Shown: positions 50,661 to 59,625, counted from the stretch's first letter. The stretch: 64,000 bases of DNA from Richelia sp. SL_2_1 (GCA_012033205.1 JAAUSO010000006.1:27366-91365); one strand, 5' to 3'. Numbers and translations are program-made. The notes: generated by a model from the letters alone, not told the origin.

Positions 50661-51587
50661 CTATTTAAGATTTTGTGTTGTTCGTTGCTGTTCGCTTTCT
50701 ATTTGTTTGACTAAACTCGCGGGTAGTTGAGATTTTTTCGCTAATGCTTGATTAAAAAGAGTAAGTGCTTGTTGCATCATTTGCGGATCTTGCTGTTTTT
50801 TGGCTTGTTCGCGGAGGATTTGGGCTTTGAGATAGTAAAGTTCTGGATTATCAGGTGCTATTTTAAGGGCGCGTTCTGCGTATGTTAGGGCTTGGGGATA
50901 GTTTTTTAAGTCTCGGTAAGCTATAGCTATACCTCTATTTACTAAATATTCAGGACCTGCATTTTTTTCCAATCTCTCAATTGCTTGTTGGGGATTGGTG
51001 AAAGGTAGATTTACAGCCAGCATTAAATCCATGTAACCTTTGATTAAATTAAGTTCTGGATCTTCAGGAGAAATGGCTTCGGCTTTGTCTAAATGCTTGT
51101 AAACTTCTCGTAGACGACTTAATGCTTTCGGCGCACCGCTAACTGTTCCTTCGCGGGTAAGAATTACTGCTCCTTCTAGAAAATGACCTACAGCAGCGTA
51201 TAAATTACCACGCAGTGGGTCTGAGGAAATTAATTTTTGTGCTGTATTTAATGTCTTAGCGCTGTAAGATTCTAATGTGACACTATCTTGATTAAGATAA
51301 GCTAAAGATGCCTGCATGGCATAAGCTAGAGGTTCATTTGGCTCTTTTGATATTGCTTGTTCGAGATATTTTTGTCCTGTTTGATAGTTACCTTTCTCGA
51401 AAATTGCTTTAAATGCGGCTTCGGTGTTATCGCCAATATCACGGGGTTGAGTGCGAGGAAAGGGGTCTGCGGCTATAGTGGGATTTATGAATACACTTAA
51501 TGCTATGACGCTTGTAAAGGCAGCTTTGGCGAAGTGTACAAGTTTTCTGGAGGTAGTTGCTCTGGAAATAGAAAATTTTTTAGTCAT
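50661..51587 (-). CDS. Exported TPR-repeat protein
   Basis: A 308-residue protein with a hydrophobic N-terminal segment (residues about 22-40, TSVIALSVFINPTIAA) that looks like a signal peptide with an AxA-type cleavage site. Residues 55-270 form about five TPR units (for example EPLAYAMQASLAYLNQD, NRGIAIAYRDLKNYPQALTYAERALKIAPDNPELYYLKAQIL). It should be a periplasmic scaffold or partner-binding protein. Partners are unknown. Its gene faces away from the next gene upstream (an ABC ATPase). Confidence 0.8.
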   Translation of the reverse strand: MTKKFSISRATTSRKLVHFAKAAFTSVIALSVFINPTIAADPFPRTQPRDIGDNTEAAFKAIFEKGNYQTGQKYLEQAISKEPNEPLAYAMQASLAYLNQDSVTLESYSAKTLNTAQKLISSDPLRGNLYAAVGHFLEGAVILTREGTVSGAPKALSRLREVYKHLDKAEAISPEDPELNLIKGYMDLMLAVNLPFTNPQQAIERLEKNAGPEYLVNRGIAIAYRDLKNYPQALTYAERALKIAPDNPELYYLKAQILREQAKKQQDPQMMQQALTLFNQALAKKSQLPASLVKQIESEQQRTTQNLK

Positions 51588-51939
51588 GTTAAAGCTCAGA
51601 ATTATTACTGTTGAATAAGTTTTATATTTTACTTATATTTACTTAAATAGGTTATGGATATCCCTTGTAGATTCATATACAAATGTTAGAAATTTTGATA
51701 AATAATTTGACTGGAGAGATTTGAAGGGGTTCCCAGACTTTTTTATGACTAATATTGTTACTAATATTAATATTAGGGAACTTGTCTAAGAAAATTAGTA
51801 AACTCGCTGATTAAATGGTGTATCGCTAAATAATATCTGTTGACTTTGTGGTTTAAAGATTTTTCGGAATTTTATCTATCGCAAAGCGTGTATTTAATTG
51901 TGTATTTAATTAATGGCTGATTTTCAGTAAAATTAACAA
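51588..51939. other. Intergenic region
   Basis: About 350 bases between divergent genes; AT-rich with no gene or repeat that I recognise. Both promoters should lie here. Confidence 0.5.
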
Positions 51940-52614
51940 ATGCTTCATCTCAGAAATTTAGTTTATCATCCAACAGCTAGTCAAGATTCGATTCTCAAAT
52001 CAATTAATTTAGATTTAGCCCCCCAACAACTAGGTTTAATTATTGGACCAAGTGGTTCTGGAAAAAGTACGTTATTGGAAATTTTATCTGGATTAGCAGA
52101 ACCGACATCGGGTTCGCTATTTTGGCGAGAACAGGAATTACTAGCCGAGGAAATGCAGCAATTAGCTGGTTTGGTGTTTCAATTTCCAGAGCGTCATTTT
52201 TGCGGTGGTACGATTTTAGAAGAGTTACGTTTAGGACATCCGGAATTAGGGGTAGAACGAGTTAGAAACGCATTAAGCGAAGTGGGATTAGAACATTTAG
52301 CTTTTTCAACCGCACCCTATGCTTTAAGCGGTGGACAGCAGAGACGTTTGGCTTTAGCAGTACAGCTAATTCGTCAGCCAAATTTATTATTATTAGATGA
52401 GCCTACAGCCGGTTTAGATTGGTCGATGCGTCGTCAACTGGTAAATTTATTAGCGAAATTAAAAGAACACTGGACTTTATTGGTAGTTACTCACGATGCA
52501 GGAGATTTATTACCAATTGCCGATAGTTGCTGGACTCTTAATCATGGAGAATTAAAATCCGTCGATCCAGATGTGCTGAAAGCGAAAGTTAAGGAATCAG
52601 AAGCAGCGGTTTAG
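51940..52614 (+). CDS. ABC transporter ATP-binding protein (EcfA-like)
   Basis: A 224-residue ATPase subunit. Walker A GPSGSGKST (residues about 36-44), Q-loop LVFQFPE, signature LSGGQQRR, Walker B NLLLLDEPTAG, and switch His in VTHDAG. The FPERHFCGGTILEELRLG segment after the Q-loop matches the ECF-type (EcfA/CbiO) family. No permease or substrate-binding gene is adjacent, so it must pair with a membrane subunit encoded elsewhere. ATG start at 51940. Confidence 0.88.
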   Translation: MLHLRNLVYHPTASQDSILKSINLDLAPQQLGLIIGPSGSGKSTLLEILSGLAEPTSGSLFWREQELLAEEMQQLAGLVFQFPERHFCGGTILEELRLGHPELGVERVRNALSEVGLEHLAFSTAPYALSGGQQRRLALAVQLIRQPNLLLLDEPTAGLDWSMRRQLVNLLAKLKEHWTLLVVTHDAGDLLPIADSCWTLNHGELKSVDPDVLKAKVKESEAAV

Positions 52615-52637
52615 GAGGAACCTATCGATAACTTCTT

Positions 52638-53111
52638 CTAATCGTAAACATCTCTACGATGTCCAGCTTTATGAATTGTCATAATTTGCGTTTCGGCATC
52701 GAAGGAATAGATAACTCGGTAATCACCAACTCTGAGTTTGAAAAGATTACTCAAATCGGCACCTAAAGCTTGAGGGGTTATATCGTCAAAGTTTTCTGGC
52801 AACCAACGAATTTTACGCAGGATACGCTCTTGAATAGTTGGTGAAAGTCCTTCCAAACTATCAATGCCTGTTGGTGTAAATTCAACGTTGTAACCCATCA
52901 CCAAGCCAGTCCGAGTTTTTGCCACTTCAGAAGCTGGAATTCCCCGTTCTCCAGCCTGGGTTCTCTCCAGAGAGTCGAGTAGTTGTTGCTTTACTTGTGG
53001 TTTTAGTTGCTTTCCCTCGTCAGGATCAGTTAACAGAGTATGAAGCGTTTCCGCAACAGTTTCTTGGATCAGAAGCTTAAGTTCTTCAACCGTTAAATCT
53101 TTGACTTGCAT
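52638..53111 (-). CDS. Antitoxin and RelE/ParE-type toxin read as one fused ORF
   Basis: A 157-residue ORF that is two proteins in one frame. Residues 1-72 (VKDLTVEELKLLIQETVAETL, RGIPASEVAK) look like a cyanobacterial antitoxin, and residues 72-157 (MGYNVEFTPTGIDSLEGL, FKLRVGDYRVIYSFD, HRRDVYD) like a full RelE/ParE toxin. At the T5/A5 run (52916-52920) two more bases would give the normal antitoxin end EVAKKLGLAW followed by TGA overlapping the toxin ATG (TGATG). So the usual overlapping bicistronic pair has become a fusion, by true indel or by sequence error. The RelE key residues (R-x-G-D-Y-R and C-terminal H) are intact. Confidence 0.8.
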   Translation of the reverse strand: MQVKDLTVEELKLLIQETVAETLHTLLTDPDEGKQLKPQVKQQLLDSLERTQAGERGIPASEVAKTRTGLVMGYNVEFTPTGIDSLEGLSPTIQERILRKIRWLPENFDDITPQALGADLSNLFKLRVGDYRVIYSFDAETQIMTIHKAGHRRDVYD

Positions 53112-53275
53112 ATATTATTGAATCATGGTGGATTCTTATATATTATGACAAGTCATAGGAATCGTCACAGGCTAATTACATACGTAAATTATGAATCCAA
53201 AGCTCCACCGTTAATTATTGATTGATAACTAATAGCGATAAACTAACTATTAGATAACATTTATTGGTTAAAGCA

Positions 53276-54013
53276 ATGTCGTCTGCAACTAATTCTTCCC
53301 TACGCGAGCAACAACATCCCCTTATTCATCGGTTAGCTGATTGTATTGAAAAAGTTTGGCATCAACATTTGGATTTATCTGCTTATCATTTACCTGCTGA
53401 GTTGGGGTATGTGGAAGGTAAGTTAGAAGGTGAAAAATTGACGATTGAAAATCGCTGTTATCAAACGACTCAGTTCCGCAAGCTACATATGGAACTGGCA
53501 AAAGTTGGTCAAATGCTAGATATTTTGCATTGCGTGATGTTTCCTCGTCCGGAATATGATTTACCGATGTTTGGTTGCGATTTAGTCGGGGGTAGGGGTC
53601 AAATTAGTGCGGCGATCGCTGATTTATCTCCGCTGAATATAAATGGTACTTTGCCATCTACTTATAATGCTGCTCTCGGTGCATTACCCACTCTCAATTT
53701 CTCTCAACCCCGCGATTTACCTGAATGGGGAGATATTTTTTCTGAGTTTTGCATTTTTGTCCGTCCTGGTTCTGCTGAAGAAGAACAAATGTTTCTTTCA
53801 AGGGTAGAAAATTTTTTAGAAATTCACTGTCAAAATGCTGTTAATGCCAAAACAGTTTCATCGGAAACAGCAAGTCAACTGCTTGAAAGACAATTAAATT
53901 ACTGTACTAAACAACAGCAAAATGATAAAACTCGTCGCGTTTTAGAAAAAGCTTTTGGTTCGGATTGGGCTGAATATTATATGACAACTGTTTTATTTGA
54001 TGTTCCTTCCTAA
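53276..54013 (+). CDS. pcyA: Phycocyanobilin:ferredoxin oxidoreductase
   Basis: Reduces biliverdin IXalpha to phycocyanobilin with four electrons from ferredoxin, making the chromophore of phycobiliproteins. 245 residues from ATG 53276 (the upstream in-frame start at 53264 lacks a clear ribosome site). Catalytic residues E73 (MELAKVGQ), H85 (DILHCVMF) and D102 (FGCDLVGG) match the known E76, H88 and D105 of the Synechocystis enzyme by the same offset of three. The gene is monocistronic with a terminator hairpin right after it. Confidence 0.97.
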   Translation: MSSATNSSLREQQHPLIHRLADCIEKVWHQHLDLSAYHLPAELGYVEGKLEGEKLTIENRCYQTTQFRKLHMELAKVGQMLDILHCVMFPRPEYDLPMFGCDLVGGRGQISAAIADLSPLNINGTLPSTYNAALGALPTLNFSQPRDLPEWGDIFSEFCIFVRPGSAEEEQMFLSRVENFLEIHCQNAVNAKTVSSETASQLLERQLNYCTKQQQNDKTRRVLEKAFGSDWAEYYMTTVLFDVPS

Positions 54014-54033
54014 ATTGTTTTTAATAATTCCAC

Positions 54034-54064
54034 AAACCCGGTTTTTTGAAAAAATCGGGTTTTT
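54034..54064 (+). terminator. Terminator after pcyA
   Basis: AAACCCGGTTTTTT pairs with AAAAAATCGGGTTT with one mismatch, followed by TT. It lies 20 bases past the pcyA stop. Confidence 0.85.
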
Positions 54065-54167
54065 CCATGTCATAAATGAGGCATTGAAGAGTCGATTTGA
54101 GATTTTATTTTGAATTAGAACCATTTACAATCAAGTTATTTAGGTATCGAAATAGTATTACTCATCT

Positions 54168-54209
54168 GTAGATTCTGTTACCTTTTAATTTAGGCTGCGA
54201 ATGTAGAAT
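54168..54209 (+). promoter_or_regulatory. NtcA-activated class II promoter of devBCA
   Basis: GTA-N8-TAC at 54168-54181 is followed after exactly 22 bases by TAGAAT (54204-54209, fits TAN3T). This is the canonical NtcA class II layout. Predicted transcription start is about 54216, near 610 bases upstream of devB. Established: devBCA of Anabaena is NtcA-dependent with a very long leader (my memory of published work). Inference: this operon is nitrogen- and heterocyst-regulated in the same way. Confidence 0.75.
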
Positions 54210-54379
54210 TTATTTAGCTTAAGTAAAATATGGTTATAGAAAACTCAAAGATTAGATGTACTAACTATAAGGAGTCAATATTCAATAATATTTATTCAAC
54301 TTATCTTATTTTGAATGATTATTTTTAGGCAAATATTACTATTAATAAATCATAATTTCTAGATTTAGGTCAAAATTAG

Positions 54380-54495
54380 TTTAATTAAGTAAGTGGATCA
54401 AATTAAATATGCAGCTACCCCTCTCCTTGCTAAGGAGAGGGGAAGGGGTGAGGTTTGATCTTACATTTAATTACGCCTACCTACTTACTTGATTA
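54380..54495. repeat. Palindromic element in the devBCA leader
   Basis: The core is a perfect 11-bp hairpin, CCCCTCTCCTT (54418-54428) and AAGGAGAGGGG (54432-54442). Outer arms are approximate inverses: TTAATTAAGTAAGTGG on the left and ACCTACTTACTTGATTA on the right. Size and structure suggest a small insertion (MITE-like) in the leader. Confidence 0.65.
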
Positions 54496-54827
54496 TTGCT
54501 GTAATCGATAATATTGCTGATTGAAAATATTTTCTGCTTTAATCTGGAAATTTTTTCTCAAAAATTGTCATTTAAAACAAAAAAATATCCAAAAAAACAT
54601 CAAGATAAAAGTTAATTTTTGATAATTTTCTCGTCATGCAATTTAACCGTTATTACTATTTTTGATTGAATAAACAGCAACTACACAGCATATGTGAGAT
54701 TATTTGTTTTTTAAAATTACCAATTTTTTTGATTTATTGTTAGCAAATTATTGATTATTTTTAACAACTTGAATGCTGGAGATGGAATTACTTATTACTA
54801 TTATTTCCCCTCAGCAAAATTAAAAAT

Positions 54828-56261
54828 ATGGAGCAACAAGATATTATGTCAAGGGTGAGTGAGAAACCAGTACCCAAAGAGCGCCCACCTGGTAAATCGA
54901 TATTGTGGTGGGGTATTGCAGCAGCAGTTCCGTTAGCGATTACTGCCGGGGTACTAACTAAAGCGAGAATCGAACAATTACAAAGGGCTAATACACAAAT
55001 ACCAGTAGCACCAGCAATAACTAGCGTGAATGCAATCGGACGTTTGCAACCTCAAGGAGAAGTGATTAAACTTTCTGCACCAACCGGCATACAAGGTACA
55101 TCACGGGTAGATCAAATGTTGGTGAAAGAAGGACAAAAGATAAAAAAAGGTCAAATTATTGCAGTTTTAGATAGTTTTGCAGGTAGTCAAGCTGCGGTAG
55201 AACAAGCAAAAGCCCGAATTCAAGAAAGCCGTGCGAATTTAACTATTGTGAAGGTAGGTTCACCGCGAGAAATTCAGGCTCAAAAAGCGATAATTGCTCG
55301 CTTGCAAGCACAATTAAATGGTGAACAAAAAGCTAGTGATGCAACAATCGCTCGCTTACAAGAGCAATTGCGTGGAGAAACTATTTCTCAACAAGCAACA
55401 GTAAATCGTTTATCTGTGGAATTAGAAGGGCAACAAGATTCTCTTAGAGCAACGGTAGCGAGGGTGCAAGCGGAAGCTAAAAATGCTCAAGTTGATGCCC
55501 AACGTTATGAACAATTGTATAGACAAGGTGCTATTTCTCAACAAGAACGGGATAGAAGACAACTTACCGCACAAACTGCAACTCAGCAATTAATAGAAAG
55601 TCAAGCTAGCCGCAGACAAGTAATAGCCAGTTTACGAGAGCAGCTTGCTCAAGCGACAGCAGATAGAGGAAAAACTATAGAAGTCCTTCGACAACAGCTT
55701 GTAGAAGCAGCAGCAAATCAAAATAAAACCATCACAACTTTACAAAGACAAATAGAAGAACAAAAAGCAAATTTAGATCGACTTGAAGAAATTCGTCCTA
55801 GCAACACTCAAATAGCACAAGCTCAAGTTGGTAACGCGGTAGCGCAAATGAGAAAAGCGGAAGCGGATATGAAGTTGAGTTATGTCATTGCACCAATTGC
55901 AGGAGAAATTTTAGAAATACATACCCAAGCAGGAGAAACCATGAGTGCTGAGGGTATTGCTGACATTGGACGTACCGATGAAATGATTGTTGTAGCTGAA
56001 GTTCCTGAAGCGGGTATTAGTAGAGTGCGTCTTGGACAACTAGCTTCTATAGTCAGTGACAATGGAGCATTTAGCGGGCAATTACAGGGAACCGTGTCTG
56101 AAATTGGGAGAAAGATAGGCAAGAAAGATGTACTAAACAACGATCCAGCAGCAGATGTAGATGCCAGAGTTGTGGAAGTTAAGATTTCTCTATCCGAACA
56201 AGATAAAGAGAGAGTCGCAGGTTTAACCAATGCGAAAGTGATTGCGACGATTCAGATTTAA
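54828..56261 (+). CDS. devB: DevB-type membrane fusion protein
   Basis: A 477-residue periplasmic adaptor of the HlyD family. One membrane segment near residues 25-43 (ILWWGIAAAVPLAITAGVL), then a biotinyl-like segment (VKEGQKIKKGQIIAVLDSFAG), a long coiled coil at about 115-340 with many alanines and glutamines, and a second lipoyl half (YVIAPIAGEILEIHTQAGE). The first gene of a devB-devC-devA order. In Anabaena this complex exports glycolipids that build the heterocyst envelope. The NtcA promoter upstream supports orthology, though paralogous sets exist. Confidence 0.85.
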   Translation: MEQQDIMSRVSEKPVPKERPPGKSILWWGIAAAVPLAITAGVLTKARIEQLQRANTQIPVAPAITSVNAIGRLQPQGEVIKLSAPTGIQGTSRVDQMLVKEGQKIKKGQIIAVLDSFAGSQAAVEQAKARIQESRANLTIVKVGSPREIQAQKAIIARLQAQLNGEQKASDATIARLQEQLRGETISQQATVNRLSVELEGQQDSLRATVARVQAEAKNAQVDAQRYEQLYRQGAISQQERDRRQLTAQTATQQLIESQASRRQVIASLREQLAQATADRGKTIEVLRQQLVEAAANQNKTITTLQRQIEEQKANLDRLEEIRPSNTQIAQAQVGNAVAQMRKAEADMKLSYVIAPIAGEILEIHTQAGETMSAEGIADIGRTDEMIVVAEVPEAGISRVRLGQLASIVSDNGAFSGQLQGTVSEIGRKIGKKDVLNNDPAADVDARVVEVKISLSEQDKERVAGLTNAKVIATIQI

Positions 56262-56357
56262 AAGTTAAAGGTTAAAGGTTAAAGGTTAAAGGTTAAAGGT
56301 TAAAGGTTAAAGGTTAAAGGTCAAAGGTTAAAGGTTAAAGGTTAAAGGTTAAAGGTT
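56262..56357. repeat. Heptamer tandem repeat (AAAGGTT) between devB and devC
   Basis: About 13 near-perfect AAAGGTT units within the operon spacer, the clearest STRR in the window. The repeat keeps the same unit with a single T-to-C variant in the middle. Confidence 0.95.
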
Positions 56358-56438
56358 ATAGCTCCTAACTTACAATGCTTTTCGGTTCTATGCTCTATTC
56401 CCAATCTAAAATTTAAAATCCAAAATCCAAAATCTTTT

Positions 56439-57590
56439 ATGGGAAAATTACCTCTAGCGTGGTTACAACTTAAGCGTGAAGCTTCTCGTTTAGCAGTGGC
56501 ATTAGCAGGAATTGCTTTTGCTGATGTTTTAATGTTTATGCAGCTTGGTTTTCGCGATTCTTTGTATTACAGTAATGTTCGCTTTCATCACAGTTTACAA
56601 GGAGAAATAGTTTTAATTAATCGTCAGTCAAGTGCTTTACTGTCGATGAAAACGTTTTCTCAAAATCGGCTTTACCAAGCTCTAGATTTAAAGTCTGTGG
56701 AGTCAGTACACCCAATATATGTAGACTACACAAGTTGGAAAAATCCACAAACTGGTATTCCTAGAAATCTTTTAGTTATAGGAATGAATCCACAACAAAA
56801 TGTATTTGAACTTCCTGGTGTTCAAGAAAATTTAGATCAACTTCAATTACCAAATGTAGTGTTATATGACCGTTCTTCTCGACAAGAGTATGGACCGATC
56901 GCAACTCAATTTGAACAAGGTGATGAGGTGACAGCAGAAGTTAGAAGAAAGTTGGTTAAAGTGGGAGGATTATTTACTTTAGGTGCTTCATTTGGAGCAG
57001 ATGGTAATTTAATTACTAGTGATATTAATTTTCTGAGAATTTTCCTAAATCGTCAGCCTGGATTAATTGATATTGGTTTAATTAAATTGAAACCCGGTGC
57101 AGATCCAAAGGTTGTTGCTGAACAGTTGAAAAGCTATTTAAATACTGATGTTAAAGTTTTCACTAAGGAAGAATTTGTTGATTTTGAAAGAAATTTTTGG
57201 GCTAGTAGTACGGCTATTGGTTTTATTTTTACTTTGGGAACAATCATGGGTTTTATTGTGGGAACTGTGATTGTTTATCAAATACTTTATACCGAAGTGT
57301 CAGACCATTTAGTTGAATATGCTACTCTCAAAGCAATTGGATATTCACATAATTATTTTTTAGTTGTAATTCTTCAAGAAGCTCTGATTTTGGCTGTGTT
57401 GGGATATTTACCGGGATTAGCTTTTGCTTTATTTCTATACAAACAAGCAAGAACGGCTACTCTTTTACCAGTTTTTATGAGTAGTAGTCGAGCGATTATG
57501 GTACTGATTTTAACTATTTTGATGTGTTTTATATCAGGTATAATTGCCGTCAAAAAATTGAAATCAGCCGACCCCGCAGATATTTTTTAA
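56439..57590 (+). CDS. devC: DevC-type ABC permease
   Basis: A 383-residue permease of the FtsX/MacB-like family. Segment 1 at about residues 15-40, a large periplasmic domain at 40-250 (VLINRQSSALLSM, VVLYDRSSRQEYG), then three segments near 255-285, 305-330 and 345-370. The final IIAVKKLKSADPADIF is the signature of DevC C-termini. It should work with DevB and DevA as an efflux complex. Start ATG 56439, about 180 bases after devB, across a tandem repeat. Confidence 0.85.
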   Translation: MGKLPLAWLQLKREASRLAVALAGIAFADVLMFMQLGFRDSLYYSNVRFHHSLQGEIVLINRQSSALLSMKTFSQNRLYQALDLKSVESVHPIYVDYTSWKNPQTGIPRNLLVIGMNPQQNVFELPGVQENLDQLQLPNVVLYDRSSRQEYGPIATQFEQGDEVTAEVRRKLVKVGGLFTLGASFGADGNLITSDINFLRIFLNRQPGLIDIGLIKLKPGADPKVVAEQLKSYLNTDVKVFTKEEFVDFERNFWASSTAIGFIFTLGTIMGFIVGTVIVYQILYTEVSDHLVEYATLKAIGYSHNYFLVVILQEALILAVLGYLPGLAFALFLYKQARTATLLPVFMSSSRAIMVLILTILMCFISGIIAVKKLKSADPADIF

Positions 57591-57596
57591 TTAGGT

Positions 57597-57718
57597 GAAA
57601 GGTCAAAGGTCAAAGGTCAAAGGTCAAAGGTCAAAGGTTTAAGGTCAAAGGTCAAAGGTTAAAAATTCCTAAACACTAACAACTGTCAACTGTCCACTGT
57701 CAACTGTCAACTATTAAC
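57597..57718. repeat. Heptamer tandem repeats between devC and devA
   Basis: AAAGGTC units at 57597-57662, followed by an irregular CAACTGTC tract (57676-57718). A second repeat-filled spacer within the same operon. Confidence 0.9.
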
Positions 57719-57719
57719 T

Positions 57720-58424
57720 ATGATGAAAAAAGAACCTGTTATCTCAATTCAGTATCTCAATCACTACTATGGAAAAGGTTCGCTAAAAAAACAGATTTTG
57801 TATGATATAAATCTGGATATTTATCCTGGTGAAATAGTTATTATGACGGGACCTTCTGGTTCGGGTAAGACAACTTTACTTAGCCTAATCGGTGGTTTAC
57901 GTTCGGTACAAGAAGGAAGTTTAAAGTTTTTGGGAGAAGAACTTTATCGAGCTAGTCCGAAAAAATTGGTCAGCACGCGACGAAATATCGGTTATATTTT
58001 TCAAGCACATAATTTACTAGAATTTTTAACTGCTAGACAAAATGTACAAATCGCAGCAGAATTAAATCAATTCATTTCTCAAAGAGAAGCTATTGCTAAA
58101 TCCGAAGATATTTTAAGATCGGTGGGTTTAGCAAATCGAGTTGATTATTTTCCTGATAATCTTTCTGGAGGTCAAAAACAAAGAGTAGCTATTGCTCGTG
58201 CTTTGGTAAATAATCCTCCATTAGTATTAGCTGATGAACCAACAGCAGCTTTGGATAAACAATCTGGAAGGGATGTTGTAGAAATCATGCAGCACCTTGC
58301 TAAAGAACAAGGAACTTCTATTTTGTTAGTCACTCATGATAGTCGGATTTTAGATATTGCAGACCGGATTATTAATATGGAAGATGGTATTTTAAATAGC
58401 GAACAGCTAACATTTAATAGCTAA
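57720..58424 (+). CDS. devA: DevA-type ABC ATP-binding protein
   Basis: A 234-residue ATPase of the LolD/MacB type. Walker A GPSGSGKTT at about residues 43-51, signature LSGGQKQRVA, Walker B LVLADEPTAALD and switch VTHDSR. It follows devC as in the devBCA operon and should drive export through DevC and DevB. Start ATG 57720 (or 57723). Confidence 0.88.
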   Translation: MMKKEPVISIQYLNHYYGKGSLKKQILYDINLDIYPGEIVIMTGPSGSGKTTLLSLIGGLRSVQEGSLKFLGEELYRASPKKLVSTRRNIGYIFQAHNLLEFLTARQNVQIAAELNQFISQREAIAKSEDILRSVGLANRVDYFPDNLSGGQKQRVAIARALVNNPPLVLADEPTAALDKQSGRDVVEIMQHLAKEQGTSILLVTHDSRILDIADRIINMEDGILNSEQLTFNS

Positions 58425-58433
58425 ATGAATTTT

Positions 58434-58464
58434 AGATTTTAGATTTTAGATTTTAGATTTTGGA
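58434..58464. repeat. Tandem repeat (TTTTAGA units)
   Basis: TTTTAGATTTTAGA repeats right after devA, AT-rich; it does not code. Confidence 0.8.
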
Positions 58465-58577
58465 CAAAAAGATATTAACTACCCAAATTTATGCTCCTAA
58501 ATTTATGCTAATAGTTAATATAAAGTCGAAATCATAAATCTAAAATTGAGTGTTAACTGATAACTGATAACTGATAA

Positions 58578-59390
58578 TTATGTAATATTGGCTGGACGAC
58601 TAGTACGAAAAGTTACGTTAACGCCTTCATTAGATTGCTCTAATACTAATAAAGGTGTGGGTTTGGCTTTTTGATCCCAATGCATAAAGGCAATTCTACC
58701 TTGAATTGTAGGTTGCCAAGTATCATGATCTTCTGCGGGACTTAGGTAAGTTTCTACACAATCAATTAATTGGCTGATAGTAGCTGAAGTTGCTTGTGTA
58801 GGCAATTTCATTAATCTAATTTGAATACGAAATAGTACTCGTTTCCCATTATTTGTGGTACCTCCAGTTTCGTATTCTACATCAAAAGTTTCATCTACCT
58901 GTCTTGCCGCACTACTAGCGATTCCCACAACTCCTTGTTGAGCGTGATTTGGACGTAGTGCTTGAGTAATTTTATCTTTGATTTTAATTTTTATCTGATT
59001 AACAATGGCGAAGTGAAATACTTCTTCTTCCATCCGCATTCGTAAATAATCGAGATTGAATTCTCGTGAGTTAATCAAATCGGGGTTTGCTTCCATTTTA
59101 CGAATCGTTTGGAGAGATAGCTTCAGCTTTTTCTCTAACTCTCGTGTACGGAATTTTTCAAACCGAAGTTTTTTTTCTAATTTACTGATTTTGATTTTGC
59201 CGTAGATGATCAAAGCAATTACCATTAAGGTAAGTCCTCCTGATACAATAATTGGCAATGAAGGTGATTGATTATCTAGAGTATCCGTAGATGGGGTTAC
59301 TGTTTGAGATGTATCAGATTGAGCAAGAAAGATTAAAGTTGGCATAATAAGCACAATCAAAATTGGACTCCTAATTGCTAGGATGCCCAA
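58578..59390 (-). CDS. Membrane-anchored conserved protein (DUF1517-like look)
   Basis: A 270-residue protein. Two hydrophobic segments at about residues 5-25 and 45-65 sit before a coiled-coil stretch (KISKLEKKLRFEKFRTRELEKKLKLSLQTIRKME) and a globular C-terminal domain (ETGGTTNNGKRVLFRIQIRLMKLP, TWQPTIQGRIAFMHWDQ). I recall similar proteins in cyanobacteria without a function. ATG start at 59390. It converges on devA. Confidence 0.6.
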   Translation of the reverse strand: MGILAIRSPILIVLIMPTLIFLAQSDTSQTVTPSTDTLDNQSPSLPIIVSGGLTLMVIALIIYGKIKISKLEKKLRFEKFRTRELEKKLKLSLQTIRKMEANPDLINSREFNLDYLRMRMEEEVFHFAIVNQIKIKIKDKITQALRPNHAQQGVVGIASSAARQVDETFDVEYETGGTTNNGKRVLFRIQIRLMKLPTQATSATISQLIDCVETYLSPAEDHDTWQPTIQGRIAFMHWDQKAKPTPLLVLEQSNEGVNVTFRTSRPANIT

Positions 59391-59476
59391 ATTTGCAGCT
59401 GTATTTTGCGATATGATTATATTTTCTTGGAAAATTTATTGGCACACTTTGCAAAGTTTCAAAATTAATTCAATAA

Positions 59477-59569
59477 TAGACATCTCCGAAAAAGAATGTA
59501 GAGACGCTCATAGTATCGCGTCTCTACAAGGTTTCTGGATGACGCATATTTAATTTCCGGAGATGTCTA
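59477..59569. repeat. Nested palindromic element (MITE-like)
   Basis: Outer arms TAGACATCTCCG and CGGAGATGTCTA (12 bp, perfect) enclose inner arms TGTAGAGACGC and GCGTCTCTACA. The whole is 93 bases. Flanks share ATTCAATAATA on both sides but not immediately adjacent, so a target duplication is not clear. The inner hairpin resembles those at 8269 and 60416. Confidence 0.8.
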
Positions 59570-59625
59570 ATAATTCAATAATAATTTCCATCTCTGCCTT
59601 TTTTAACCCAAGCTTTTTAATCTAA

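Larger units (their letters stand above)
54014..54827. other. devBCA promoter and long leader region
   Basis: About 810 bases without a gene. Contains the pcyA terminator, an NtcA-type promoter (54168-54209), and a palindromic element (54380-54495). The predicted transcript of devB starts about 610 bases upstream of the ATG, so most of this is 5' leader. Confidence 0.7.
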
